36,587 nt of DNA, from positions 1 through 36,587 of the forward strand of contig JAHJAA010000071.1 in NCBI GenBank assembly GCA_018814305.1, given 5' to 3'. This DNA comes from Pseudomonadota bacterium (GTDB lineage: Bacteria > Desulfobacterota > Desulfobulbia > Desulfobulbales > JAGXFP01). Numbering within the stretch: position 1 is the stretch's first letter; each line of letters starts with the position of its first letter. A program made the position numbers and the translations under genes. Shown here in pieces: positions 14,648 through 24,220 of this stretch. A model generated the notes under the pieces. That model was given only the letters and a program-made list of their open reading frames with translations, ran no database searches and was not told the origin of the DNA.

Positions 14648-15733
14648 TCAGAACCAGCCTTTCTTCTTAAAAATAACCAGCATGATGACGCCAATCAGGA
14701 CCATGAGTCCCAAGGCGGAGGGATAACCGAAATACCAATTCAATTCCGGCATATTGAAGGGACTGCTGGCGGTATTAAAATTCATCCCGTAGATCCCGGA
14801 GATCAGGGTCAGGGGGACAAAGATGGCGGCATAGATAGTCAGCACTTTCATTACTTCATTCATCCGATTGCTGATCGACGAGAGATAAATATCGAGCATA
14901 CCGGAAATCATATCCCGATAGATTTCTACTGTTTCGATTACCTGGATGGTGTGGTCGTAAAGATCCTTGAGATAAAAGCGGATCGAATCACCGATAAAGG
15001 GGACACCGTCACGTTGCAGGCTACTGATCACCTCCCGCAGGGGCCAGACCGACTTCCGCATCATGATCATTTCCCGTTTGAGAAAATTGATCTTGCGCAT
15101 GGTTGAGGGTTCCGGTTTCTCCACCAGTTCCATCTCCATCTCCTCAATCTGCTCACCCACCTTTTCAAGCATCACAAAATAATGATCCACCACCGAGTCG
15201 ACCAGGACATAGAGCAGATAATCGGTGCCCATCTTGCGAATTCGGCCACGACCGTCCTTGATTCGGTTCCGCACCGCATCAAAGGTATCACCTGCCTTTT
15301 CCTGGAAGGTAATCAGCTGGGTGCCGGAGACGATAAAACTCACCTGCTCGAACCAGAACCCGCCGGTCTCAAGGTTCAGCCCCGGCATCTTGAGGACCAG
15401 ATAGATATAGTCGTCATAGATATCGAGCTTGGGGCGCTGGTTGGTATTCAGGATATCCTCAAGGGTCAGGGGATGCAGTTGAAAACACTGCCCGACCTTT
15501 TGCAGGATATCCACCTGATGGAGACCATCGATATTGACCCAGGTCACCGTCTCCGGTCGGGCCGCCAGTAAACGGCACTCCATGGCCTCGATCCTGGGAC
15601 GAAAATCCACCTGATCCTCGTTATAATCAAGGGCACTAATCTGAACGCTATCCGCCTTGATTTCACCAATGTGAATGGGAGTACCGGGCGGCAATCCGGC
15701 CTTGTCGGCCTGCCCCAATGACAATTTTATCAT
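14648..15733 (-). CDS. corA: CorA-type magnesium/cobalt channel
   Basis: A 361-residue divalent-cation channel subunit. The family hallmark YGMNF (residues 315-319) ends the first membrane helix, the periplasmic loop carries MPEL, and the second helix is LGLMVLIGVIMLVIF. The tail KKKGWF is the typical cytoplasmic end. The N-terminal half is the charged cytoplasmic funnel with long helices (MLEKVGEQIEEMEMELVEK). The ATG at 15733 lies 30 bases after the receiver-kinase-receiver gene, so it is probably co-transcribed with the signalling genes. That is an unusual position for corA and may be only chance. Confidence 0.95.
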   Translation of the reverse strand: MIKLSLGQADKAGLPPGTPIHIGEIKADSVQISALDYNEDQVDFRPRIEAMECRLLAARPETVTWVNIDGLHQVDILQKVGQCFQLHPLTLEDILNTNQRPKLDIYDDYIYLVLKMPGLNLETGGFWFEQVSFIVSGTQLITFQEKAGDTFDAVRNRIKDGRGRIRKMGTDYLLYVLVDSVVDHYFVMLEKVGEQIEEMEMELVEKPEPSTMRKINFLKREMIMMRKSVWPLREVISSLQRDGVPFIGDSIRFYLKDLYDHTIQVIETVEIYRDMISGMLDIYLSSISNRMNEVMKVLTIYAAIFVPLTLISGIYGMNFNTASSPFNMPELNWYFGYPSALGLMVLIGVIMLVIFKKKGWF

Positions 15734-15763
15734 CCTATCCTCTTTAAAAAAGCCAGGGCCTGT

Positions 15764-17467
15764 TCAGCCATTAAGAGTATCATTCCTCCGTATCGCAAGT
15801 CCCGCAGCAACCACCTGGATCAATTCCGAGGTATTATAGGGTTTGGCAAGAATACCACAAAAACCCTTTTCCCGGAAATTCTCTTCGGAAACCTTGGTAC
15901 TGAACCCGGTTGATAACACAATTGGAATATCAGCCCGGACACTGAGCATTTTCTCAGCCATTTCAACCCCCGAGAGCTCCGGCATACTCTGATCGGTAAT
16001 GACCAGATCAAACTCCTCCGGCGTTTTTTCAAACACCGCCAGGGCCTCGGGACTATGGTTAAAAGTCATGACCCTGTACCCTTCCCTTTCAAGAATTTTC
16101 CTGGCCATCAAGGTCAGGGAGGTCTCATCGTCCACAAAAAGAACCCTGGCGCCATCACCATCGGTTTCCGGTTCCTGCACTTCAGGGCTGGAAGGGACAG
16201 GGCCTCCAGCAGGTACGGTTGGTTCCGCATCGACCACCGGGAAATAAAGACGGAAGGTGGTGCCGCGCCCCACCTCGCTGTCAATGGTAATCGTGCCGCC
16301 GCATCCCCGGACTATTCCATGAACCACCGAAAGCCCCATCCCCGTACCCTGGCCGATGGGTTTGGTGGTATAAAACGGATCAAAGGCAGCCTCCATGGTT
16401 TTAGTATCCATCCCGCAGCCGGTATCGGCAACGGACAGACAGATGTACACTCCCGGCTCCACGTCACATCCCTTGCTGTCTGGGGTCGGCAAGCTAACCT
16501 CTTCCAGACCCAAAGTAATCGTCCCCTTTTCATCCATGGCCTGGGTCGCATTGACAAAGAGATTCATGATAATCTGATTGACTTCCATGGGCTCGATCCG
16601 GACCGGGCGACAGCCGGCGCAGATCTTACTCTTAAAAACAACGGAAGTGGGCAGGGTCGACCGCAGCATGGCGACTGAATCCTCAACCACCGCCTGGAGA
16701 TGAATGACTGCCTTACTGTTCTGGCTGATCCGACTGAAGGTGAGAATCTTCCCGACCAGATCCTTGGCCCGGCTTGCCGCCTTCAGGATGTCTTGAATCT
16801 CTTCATCGATGGGCTCGGTGTTGGCCATTTTCTTCACTGCAATCTGAGCATTGCCCTGGATGATCGCCAGAATATTATTGAAATCGTGGGCAATACCGCC
16901 GGCCATGGTGCCAATGGCCTCCATCTTGTGGATATGACGAATCCTGGTTTCAAGCTCCTCTCTTTCTTTGATCTCGTTTTTCAACTTTTCATTGGCCACC
17001 TCAAGGGATGCGGTCCGCTCCTCCACCATCCGCTCAAGCTCATTACTGAACTGCTGCAATTTTTCTCTTTGGCGGTAGAGATCCAGAAAAACCCGGACCT
17101 TTCCTATGAGCATGGCGGGCTTCAGGGGTTTTTCGATGAAATCAACCGCCCCGGCTTCGATCCCCTTGATCTTATAATAATCCCCGGAATAAACCGCCGA
17201 GACAAAGATCACCGGCAGGTGTTCCGTGGCTGGTTCCTGACGCAGCAGGGTTACCATCTCATAGCCATCCATTTCAGGCATCTGAACATCCACCAGGGCC
17301 AGGGCGAATTCATGTTCCAGGGTCAGGGCCAACGCCTCGTTTCCGGAGGTGGCCCGAATCAACTGGATATCAAGATCACCAAGGATCCTCTCCAGGGCAA
17401 CCAGATTTTCCACCCGATCGTCAACGATCAGGACTTTCGATTTCTGCTTCATCTCTTTCCCCATCAT
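15764..17467 (-). CDS. Receiver-histidine kinase-receiver protein
   Basis: A soluble 567-residue phosphorelay protein. The first receiver spans residues 10-130 (phospho-acceptor D60 in LVDVQMPEMDG, K113 in IEKP). A coiled coil covers about 131-180. The kinase core has the H-box GIAHDFNNIL (H194), N-box VNATQA, G-boxes ADTGCGM and GQGTGMGLS. A second receiver covers 440-560 (D492 in ITDQSMPELSG, K542 in AKP). There is no sensor or membrane domain, so its input is probably phosphotransfer to the first receiver, most plausibly from the hybrid kinase encoded 30 bases upstream. The start ATG 17467 has GGAGGG nine bases before it. There is no DNA-binding output domain. Confidence 0.92.
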   Translation of the reverse strand: MMGKEMKQKSKVLIVDDRVENLVALERILGDLDIQLIRATSGNEALALTLEHEFALALVDVQMPEMDGYEMVTLLRQEPATEHLPVIFVSAVYSGDYYKIKGIEAGAVDFIEKPLKPAMLIGKVRVFLDLYRQREKLQQFSNELERMVEERTASLEVANEKLKNEIKEREELETRIRHIHKMEAIGTMAGGIAHDFNNILAIIQGNAQIAVKKMANTEPIDEEIQDILKAASRAKDLVGKILTFSRISQNSKAVIHLQAVVEDSVAMLRSTLPTSVVFKSKICAGCRPVRIEPMEVNQIIMNLFVNATQAMDEKGTITLGLEEVSLPTPDSKGCDVEPGVYICLSVADTGCGMDTKTMEAAFDPFYTTKPIGQGTGMGLSVVHGIVRGCGGTITIDSEVGRGTTFRLYFPVVDAEPTVPAGGPVPSSPEVQEPETDGDGARVLFVDDETSLTLMARKILEREGYRVMTFNHSPEALAVFEKTPEEFDLVITDQSMPELSGVEMAEKMLSVRADIPIVLSTGFSTKVSEENFREKGFCGILAKPYNTSELIQVVAAGLAIRRNDTLNG

Positions 17468-17497
17468 TCAATCCAACCCTCCTACTCTTAAGGCTGA

Positions 17498-20400
17498 TCA
17501 ATTTCCCCTTTGCAGCCAGACCCGGACCAGGGACAGAAGTTTTTCAATTTCAACCGGTTTGGCCAGATAGTCGTTGGCCCCGGCCTCAAGGCATTTTTCC
17601 CGATCATCCTTCATGACCTTAGCGGTCAAGGCGATGATCGGAACACACCGGTAAAACTTTGGCGATTCTCTGATTTTTTTCATGGCGGTATAGCCGTCCA
17701 TCTCCGGCATCATGATATCCATCAGAACCAAGCTGACTCCTGGTTCCTTATCGAGAATATCCAGGGCCTTCCGCCCATTGGCCGCCTTGAGGACGATCAT
17801 CCCCCGGCCGGAGAGCACCTTGGCCAGGGCAAAGACATTCCGCATATCATCATCGACTATCAGAATTTTTCTGCCAGCGAGCCCCTCTTCGTGGTGATGT
17901 TGGGAGACTATCATCTCCTTTTTTTCGGGGGGGAGGTTCTGCACCACCCGGTGGAGAAAGAGGGCGGTTTCATCAAGAAGCCGCTCAGGAGACATCACCC
18001 CCTTGATGATAATCGAAGAGGCATACTTTTGTAATTTCTCCACTTCTTCCCTGGTCAACTCCTTACCAGTATAGACGATCACCGGCGGCACGGCTTCCAG
18101 ATCTCCACGATTCATCTCTTCCAGCAACTCAAAGCCGGTCATATCCGGCAAAGTGAGATCCAGGATCATGCAATCAAACTTCTCTTTTTTAAGTTTTTGC
18201 AGGGCCTCTCGCCCCGAAGCTACCCCCGTGGAGGTCACATCATTATTGCCGATCAGTCGAATAATACTCTTGCGCTGGTTATCGGAATCCTCCACCACCA
18301 GGAGTTTACGGGCCTTACCGGAGAGAATCTCTTCAATTTTCGTGAAGGCTGAATCCAACTCCTCCAGACTGACCGGTTTCTCAAGATACCCCACCACTCC
18401 GCTTTCAAAGGCCTTCATACTCCGCTCGTCCACCGACATCACATGCACCGGGATATGCCTGGTTCGGCTATTGCCCTTGAGGGCATCAAGCACCGCATAG
18501 CCCTGGATCCCCGGAAGTTTGATATCGAGGATGATGGCATCGGGTTGATACTTCTCAGCAAAGAGCAATCCGGTCTCCCCGTCTCCGGCATGGAGACATT
18601 GAAAACCTCTCCTATGGCTGAATTCGTAAAGGGTCCTGGCAAAATTCAGATCGTCCTCAATAACCAGAATGACAATTGCCTGGTCCCGCAGGCAATCCCG
18701 ATCATCAGGGATCATTGGGGCAGCGGGACGCGTTAAGTCGACCACCGGCTCACTTGGTTCACCGGAAACAAGCTGGACTTGATCCTGCTTGTTCCGGGCA
18801 TCGGATCCCATGGCAGCCAAGGGAAGAACCAGGGTAAAAACAGATCCTCGCCCAAAGGCGCTGACCAGGGTCAACTCTCCGCCCAGAAGTCGGGCCAGTT
18901 CCCTGGAAATTGACAGGCCAAGACCCGTCCCCCCGTATTTCCGCGAGATACCTCCATCCACCTGCTGAAAGGCCTCGAAGATATCCAGCTGTTTTTCTTC
19001 GGGAACACCGATGCCGGTATCCGTGACACTGATGGCGATTTTCCCGGGACTCCCTGCCAAATCACCAAGGCCACCACCGGCAAGGTGTTTAAATTCCACC
19101 TTGATCAAACCAGATTCCGTGAATTTAAGCGCATTTGACAGGAGATTCCTGAGGATCTGCTCCAACCGCTGCTGATCGGTCATGAGCATGGGAGGAAGAG
19201 CGGGATCCTGATGTACTTCCAACTTCAGGCCTTTGGCCTCTGCCTGCCGGCGGAAAATGGTTTCCACCTGCCGGGCCACCTCAGCGATGGGAACCATTTC
19301 GAAATTGACTGCAACCTTCCCGGCTTCGATCTTTGAAATATCAAGGACGTCATTGATCAACTTCAAGAGGTCATTGCCGCTCTGAAAAATTATTTCCGCC
19401 GACTCAACCTGCTCAGGGGTAAGATTTTTATCCTTGTTCCCCACCAGATCTTGGGAGAGAATCAGCAGACTGTTCAGGGGCGTTCGCAACTCATGGGACA
19501 TGTTGGCCAGAAACTCAGATTTATAACGACTAGTCACTTCCAGGGCCAGGGATTTCTGTTCAAGAATCTTCCGGGCCGATTCAAGCTGGAAATTCTGGCG
19601 GATCATCTCTTCACTGTTATTGGTCAAGGAGACGGCCCGCTCTTCCAGTTCCTCATTGGCCACCCGCAACTCCTCTTCCGAGGACTGCAGCCGTTGGGTC
19701 TGCTCCTCCAACTCCTCATTGGCTACCCGGAGTTCCTCCTGCTGAGTCTGAAGCTCTTCGGTCAGGATCTGGGCCTTCTGCAGGGCTCTTTCAGTCTCGT
19801 CCCGGGCGTAAACGGCGGTCAGGGCGATGGCAATGGATTGGGCGGACTGGGAGAGAAATCTGCGGGCCCGTTCCTTAAGCACCTCAAATGAACCGATCTC
19901 AATCACCCCGACCACCTGCTCTCGATTATCGATCAGGGGCTGGAGGTAAATATATTCCGGGGCCTTGCGGCCCAGGCCGGAACGAACCGTCAGGTACTTT
20001 TCCGGAGCAGTAAAACTCAAGGGCTGTTGCCGTTCAACCGCCTGCCCCACCAGACCATCTCCCGGACGAAACGCCGGTACCGAGGCCAGTTCCGGATCAA
20101 AGGCGTGACCGGCGGCACAACAATAGGAGTCGCCTCCTTCCCCCGACTTTTTCACAAAAAAGACCCCGATGGGAAAATCGAGATACCCGGCCAGGAAGCT
20201 CAAAATTTTCCCGGCCAGATCCTTGACGGTGCCCTCCCCTCTCATCTGCTCATCAAGTAACAACCGACCGGAACGAAACCACTCCTCTTCCCTCTTCTCC
20301 TTCTGACTGTTGGAGAGATTACCCGCCATGAGATTAAACGAGGCGCTGACCCGACCCACTTCATCTGCGGAGGTCACCGGAATAGTCACCTCCAGGTTAC

Positions 20401-21376
20401 CCTGCCCAATCTGCTCGGCTCCCTCCTCCAAGGTTCTCAGTGGCCCGGACAATTTAAAAGATAAATATATCGCGAGCATGACAGTACAAAGCAGGAGCAA
20501 CAACAGACTGACCACGATCAGGCGGGTCTGGGCGCGGAACGAACGGAAGGCCTCGTTGGTTGAAACCTCCACCACAACCAACCAGTCCGGATGGTTCATT
20601 GCCGCCCCCGCCCCCAGGACCTCGATTCCATCATGATTGACATACTGATGGGGCTTGGCCGTCTTATCACCGGCCATGAAATGATCCCTGAATGGGTTTT
20701 CCATTAACACTTCATTGCTGAATACCCGACGATGGTCGGTATGGGCGATCAACCTGCCGTTCCGGTCAAGAACCATAACGGCCCCGTCTTCACCAACCTG
20801 CAGGGAGGCAATCTGCTGCAACAGATTCCGGAGAGATATCTCAGTGAGCAAAACCCGAACCACCCTCCCGCTCGGGTCCTTGATCGGCACAGCCAACTCC
20901 ATCCGCCGAGTCCCTTTTACGGATACATAGACCGGGCCCAGACCAATCTCCCCATGAAGCGCCTGAATCAACAGGGGATCCTTACTGCGATCGAGCAATT
21001 GATCCGTATGGATCAACCGGTCCCGATCAAAACGGATTACCTCATGGCCTTCCCCGTCAAAGATACTCTGGCTCTGGGCCTCGACAAAGACCGGCCGGAG
21101 GGTCGCCAAGGCCCACTCGAGGTCATCAAGATCCATATCATGGAGAGCCAGGGTCCGAAGAGCCAGGTCCAGATTTTTTTCCAGCTCGGTAAAACTGACG
21201 GCAACTCGCTCCACCCCTCGGGCGGCGATGGCCATATTAGCCATAATCACCTGGTTGGACAGGGCTGCTTTATTCTTCTGCAGACTGAACCAACCAAAGC
21301 CCAAAAGAGGAATCACGGCGACCACCAGGGTAATCGCCGCATATTTAACGGTTATTCTCTGCATAAAATGGAACAT
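17498..21376 (-). CDS. Cache-HAMP-GAF hybrid histidine kinase with three receivers
   Basis: A 1292-residue membrane sensor. TM1 is at about residues 12-32, with a periplasmic Cache-type domain at 35-283, TM2 at 286-306 and HAMP at 307-360. A GAF-like domain follows at 365-525. A coiled coil (530-615) carries EELRVANEELEE twice, 21 residues apart. The kinase core has SHELRTP (H628), NLLSNALKFTE, DTGIG and GGTGLGLS. Receivers lie at 901-1018 (D951, K1000), 1024-1145 (D1073; the usual KP is KG at K1125) and 1168-1290 (D1220, K1273). ATG 21376 follows GAGGAG by eight bases; the frame is open to 21520 but only through the repeat element upstream. It probably senses a periplasmic ligand, perhaps with the substrate-binding protein encoded upstream. 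Confidence 0.95.
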   Translation of the reverse strand: MFHFMQRITVKYAAITLVVAVIPLLGFGWFSLQKNKAALSNQVIMANMAIAARGVERVAVSFTELEKNLDLALRTLALHDMDLDDLEWALATLRPVFVEAQSQSIFDGEGHEVIRFDRDRLIHTDQLLDRSKDPLLIQALHGEIGLGPVYVSVKGTRRMELAVPIKDPSGRVVRVLLTEISLRNLLQQIASLQVGEDGAVMVLDRNGRLIAHTDHRRVFSNEVLMENPFRDHFMAGDKTAKPHQYVNHDGIEVLGAGAAMNHPDWLVVVEVSTNEAFRSFRAQTRLIVVSLLLLLLCTVMLAIYLSFKLSGPLRTLEEGAEQIGQGNLEVTIPVTSADEVGRVSASFNLMAGNLSNSQKEKREEEWFRSGRLLLDEQMRGEGTVKDLAGKILSFLAGYLDFPIGVFFVKKSGEGGDSYCCAAGHAFDPELASVPAFRPGDGLVGQAVERQQPLSFTAPEKYLTVRSGLGRKAPEYIYLQPLIDNREQVVGVIEIGSFEVLKERARRFLSQSAQSIAIALTAVYARDETERALQKAQILTEELQTQQEELRVANEELEEQTQRLQSSEEELRVANEELEERAVSLTNNSEEMIRQNFQLESARKILEQKSLALEVTSRYKSEFLANMSHELRTPLNSLLILSQDLVGNKDKNLTPEQVESAEIIFQSGNDLLKLINDVLDISKIEAGKVAVNFEMVPIAEVARQVETIFRRQAEAKGLKLEVHQDPALPPMLMTDQQRLEQILRNLLSNALKFTESGLIKVEFKHLAGGGLGDLAGSPGKIAISVTDTGIGVPEEKQLDIFEAFQQVDGGISRKYGGTGLGLSISRELARLLGGELTLVSAFGRGSVFTLVLPLAAMGSDARNKQDQVQLVSGEPSEPVVDLTRPAAPMIPDDRDCLRDQAIVILVIEDDLNFARTLYEFSHRRGFQCLHAGDGETGLLFAEKYQPDAIILDIKLPGIQGYAVLDALKGNSRTRHIPVHVMSVDERSMKAFESGVVGYLEKPVSLEELDSAFTKIEEILSGKARKLLVVEDSDNQRKSIIRLIGNNDVTSTGVASGREALQKLKKEKFDCMILDLTLPDMTGFELLEEMNRGDLEAVPPVIVYTGKELTREEVEKLQKYASSIIIKGVMSPERLLDETALFLHRVVQNLPPEKKEMIVSQHHHEEGLAGRKILIVDDDMRNVFALAKVLSGRGMIVLKAANGRKALDILDKEPGVSLVLMDIMMPEMDGYTAMKKIRESPKFYRCVPIIALTAKVMKDDREKCLEAGANDYLAKPVEIEKLLSLVRVWLQRGN

Positions 21377-21443
21377 GGTTCCAACTCCTCGTTGCCCGCC
21401 CGTCCGTTGATCTACAGGACCCTCAATCAAAATTAATAGTCTT

Positions 21444-21575
21444 GTAAAAAGTCCTAGGATGGCTAAGTAAAAATTTCGATATACAAGCAGTAGTGTATTC
21501 TTGTGAGCGAGGCCATACATATGGTATGCCGAACGAACAAAAATGCGCTACGACGCAGTAAATCGGACTTTTTAC
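21444..21575. mobile_element. MITE-like long palindromic repeat
   Basis: GTAAAAAGTCC (21444-21454) and GGACTTTTTAC (21565-21575) are perfect 11-base inverted ends of a 132-base element. Inside, the two halves remain roughly complementary: GTGTATTCTTGTGAGCGAGG on the left resembles GCGCATTTTTGTTCGTTCGG read back from the right. The centre is CATAC-ATATG-GTATG. The whole could form one long imperfect hairpin. Ends of this kind, as GTAAAAAGTC, recur in my memory of deltaproteobacterial intergenic repeats; this is recollection, not a search. It separates the SBP gene from the hybrid kinase. No transposase is present. Confidence 0.6.
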
Positions 21576-21582
21576 GACGCCA

Positions 21583-22617
21583 TCAAAATTGGACTCGAAC
21601 AATATCATTGGCCAGCTTCCAGGCCCGCTCCGGCAAACTCAGCCCTAGCTGATCCACCATCCAACCGTTGATTACAAAATGGATCCGCTCGGGCGTTTCA
21701 ACCGGAATTTCTCCAGGGGAAGTCCCATGTAAAAGGGCATGGACCATGCCGGCACTCTGCCTCCCCTCTTCAAACCTCTTGCCGCCGTACATGGCAAAGG
21801 CCCCTCGCTCGATACTGACCATGCTATAGCCCATGACCGGAATCTTCCTGACAAGCGAGAGCGGCAGCAAAATCTCCACCTGGGCGGCATCAAGGATGGT
21901 AACCGGCGACAGCAGGATTACATCGGTGTTTTCAGGGGTGATCGAACCGGCAATCCGCCGAAGATCGGCGAGATCATTCACCTCGATCAAGGTCAATTCA
22001 AAATCGAGTTCCGCCGCCGCCTCCCGGGCCACCTTGATGGCTTCAACCGCCGGACTGAGCCCTGGAAAATTAAACATCAGCACCCGTTTCGAGTTCGGCA
22101 GAAGTTTTCTGACATACCAGAGACGTTTCCCGGTCAGCAGGGTGTCATTAGTCTCAATCCCGGTCAGGTTACCGCCCGGACTGGTCAAGCTCGCCACCAG
22201 ACCACGATCGATAACCGAGGAGGCGGCCAGAAAGAGCACCGGGATTGCCGTCCCCGCTGAGGCAGCCTTCAGGGCATCGGCTTCGAGACCACCGCCGGCA
22301 ATGGCTATATCCGGCTGGGACCGGATAATCTCCTCCGCCAGCTCCTGCAATTTACCCTGTTCCCCCAAGGCATTCCTGACCTCATAGGCAAACGACAACG
22401 ACTCTTCCCGTTCATGGTTGGCGAGCTCCTTCTGAAATCCAGCCAGGGTCTCGAGGCGGCTATTGCCATGGAGGAGCACCCCCAGACGATAATGATCCTT
22501 CAGATGTTCCGCCCGGCCTTGAAGAGGGACCAATAGCACCAGACCGACCAACAGAACAAGTCCAACCGCCCATCGGCTGATTTGCCGATCAAACCCTCGC
22601 CATTGCCTTCGATTCAT
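21583..22617 (-). CDS. Orphan ABC-type periplasmic substrate-binding protein
   Basis: A 344-residue exported protein with a signal peptide (RWAVGLVLLVGLVLLVPLQGRA, in part, then EHLK). It has the fold pattern of the ABC_sub_bind family (YRLGVLLHGNSRLETLAGFQKEL, PDIAIAGGGLEADALKAA, GGNLTGIE, GYSMVSIERGAFAMYGG). Relatives bind amino acids or similar small ligands. No permease or ATPase gene is near. Its ATG 22617 overlaps the cheB stop (ATGA), and the next gene downstream is a Cache-domain hybrid kinase. This suggests a ligand receptor working with a sensor, as in LuxP-LuxQ or TorT-TorS. That pairing is inference. Confidence 0.83.
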   Translation of the reverse strand: MNRRQWRGFDRQISRWAVGLVLLVGLVLLVPLQGRAEHLKDHYRLGVLLHGNSRLETLAGFQKELANHEREESLSFAYEVRNALGEQGKLQELAEEIIRSQPDIAIAGGGLEADALKAASAGTAIPVLFLAASSVIDRGLVASLTSPGGNLTGIETNDTLLTGKRLWYVRKLLPNSKRVLMFNFPGLSPAVEAIKVAREAAAELDFELTLIEVNDLADLRRIAGSITPENTDVILLSPVTILDAAQVEILLPLSLVRKIPVMGYSMVSIERGAFAMYGGKRFEEGRQSAGMVHALLHGTSPGEIPVETPERIHFVINGWMVDQLGLSLPERAWKLANDIVRVQF

Positions 22618-23210
22618 GCTTTTTTTCCCCCTGGGCATTTAAGCAGTAGAAGCTCAGCTATCTCCGCCACCGGCAAAACAAAGTCAACCCGCCCCGCCAC
22701 CATTGCCGCTTTGGGCATGATGGGTGCTTGGGCCGTTTCCGGGTCCTGAACAATGGTGATCCCCCCCTGTTCTTTGATCCGCTGCAATCCTGCGGCACCG
22801 TCATGGCTGGCCCCGGAGAGCATGATCCCGATCAATCTATCGCCATAGGCATCAGCAGCACTCTCAAACAGCACGTCGATGGAGGGCCGGCTCATATTGA
22901 CCTTCTCATCAACATTCAACGATAAAGTCAGTTCCCCCGGTTCAACCAGCAGATGATAATTCGGTGGGGCCAGATACATCCGGCCGGCCTTAATCTGCAT
23001 ACGATGTTCTGCTTCGAGGACCTTAAGCGAACCATGCCCAGACAGAAGCTGGATCATGGATTCATTCTGGGAATGGGGATGCAGATGCAGCACACAGATT
23101 ACCGGCACGGGGAACTCCCCGGGAAGGTGGGACACCAAGGTCCGGATCGCATCGATTGCCCCTGATGAACCGCCGATAACCACCGCCTCAAATTTTCGCC
23201 ATTTATGCAC
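22614..23210 (-). CDS. cheB: CheB-type protein-glutamate methylesterase, catalytic domain only
   Basis: A 198-residue protein consisting only of the CheB esterase domain, which removes methyl groups from glutamates. The catalytic triad is visible in VVIGGSSGAIDAI (Ser), VLHLHPHS (His) and IMLSGASHDGAAG (Asp). The N-terminal receiver domain that normally controls CheB is absent. I prefer GTG 23210 (product starts with HKWRKFEAVVIGG) because AAAGGA lies nine bases upstream; an ATG at 23219 and a TTG at 23243 are in frame. It lies 66 bases after cheR and overlaps the substrate-binding protein gene. Confidence 0.9.
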   Translation of the reverse strand: MHKWRKFEAVVIGGSSGAIDAIRTLVSHLPGEFPVPVICVLHLHPHSQNESMIQLLSGHGSLKVLEAEHRMQIKAGRMYLAPPNYHLLVEPGELTLSLNVDEKVNMSRPSIDVLFESAADAYGDRLIGIMLSGASHDGAAGLQRIKEQGGITIVQDPETAQAPIMPKAAMVAGRVDFVLPVAEIAELLLLKCPGGKKA

Positions 23211-23276
23211 GCCTATCATTCCTTTAGAACCATCCCGATCCAACCCATGCCCCGAAGGCCCAGTCCCCGTGGAGCC

Positions 23277-24098
23277 TCATTTTTTTTGAAAGATCTTCTG
23301 CCGGGAATCAATGGTTTTAAACTCATTCCGAAGTCCAGGGAGTCCCACATCCTCCTTAGTCCCGAGCCAAAGATATCCTCTGGGTGCCAACGATTCGGCA
23401 AAAACCTGTAAAACCTCTTCCTTCAGGGATTGATTGAAATAGATGAGCACGTTTCTACAGACAATCAGCTGCATTTCACCAAAAGAGGCATCACCCATCA
23501 GGTTATGGTTGGCGAACACGATTCGCTTCCTCAGTGCACTGTTCATAATCACCGCCTCATATCTGGAGAGGTAGTAATCGGAGAGAGATCGCTTCCCTCC
23601 TGCTTTCTGATAATTAAGGGTGTATTCCTTGATTCTCTCCGTCGGGTAGATTCCCTCTTCCGCCATTTTGAGAACCTGATCATTAAAATCGGTGGCATAG
23701 ATCTGACAGCGGTCATAAAGGCCCTCTTCAACGAGGACTATGGCTAGGGCATAAACCTCTTCCCCGCTGGCGCACCCGGCATGCCATATCTTGATTGACG
23801 GGTAGGTCGAAAGCATCGGAACGACTTTTTGCCGGACCACCTGAAAGGCCTGGGGGTCACGAAACATTTCGGTGACAGGAATCGACAGATTAAAGAGAAA
23901 GGTTTTAAATGTTGCCGGATCGTGAAGCATCGCCGGAATCAGATCGGAAATCCGGTTGATGTTCTTTAATTTAAGATAATGCTGCAACCGTCGCTTAAAG
24001 GAGGCCTGACTGTAATTACTGAAATCGAAGCCGTAACGGCGTCTGATCGAATCGATCAGGACTTCAATCTCTACCTGTTCCAGTTCTTTGTTATTCAT
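23277..24098 (-). CDS. cheR: CheR-type protein-glutamate methyltransferase
   Basis: A 273-residue SAM-dependent enzyme that methylates receptor glutamates. The N-terminal helical domain (IDSIRRRYGFDFSNYSQASFKRRLQHYL) recognises substrate. The catalytic domain has FLFNLSIPVTEMFRDPQAF, the SAM loop IWHAGCASGEEVYALAI and IVCRNVLIYFN. All are CheR hallmarks. ATG 24098 lacks a good ribosome site, so efficiency may be low. It is the first gene of the minus-strand signalling operon, with a promoter about 125 bases upstream. No MCP, cheA, cheW or flagellar genes are visible, so the target is more likely the hybrid kinase or receptors elsewhere. Confidence 0.93.
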   Translation of the reverse strand: MNNKELEQVEIEVLIDSIRRRYGFDFSNYSQASFKRRLQHYLKLKNINRISDLIPAMLHDPATFKTFLFNLSIPVTEMFRDPQAFQVVRQKVVPMLSTYPSIKIWHAGCASGEEVYALAIVLVEEGLYDRCQIYATDFNDQVLKMAEEGIYPTERIKEYTLNYQKAGGKRSLSDYYLSRYEAVIMNSALRKRIVFANHNLMGDASFGEMQLIVCRNVLIYFNQSLKEEVLQVFAESLAPRGYLWLGTKEDVGLPGLRNEFKTIDSRQKIFQKK

Positions 24099-24220
24099 GG
24101 AGGATCGGCATACCTTCGCTTAAGAAACATCGCCATTCATGCCTTCGATGGCCCCTTCTCCAGACTCAAACGAAGGAGACCACCTGGCTACTCAAAACCA
24201 CCGGATTCCCCCCGACAGAT

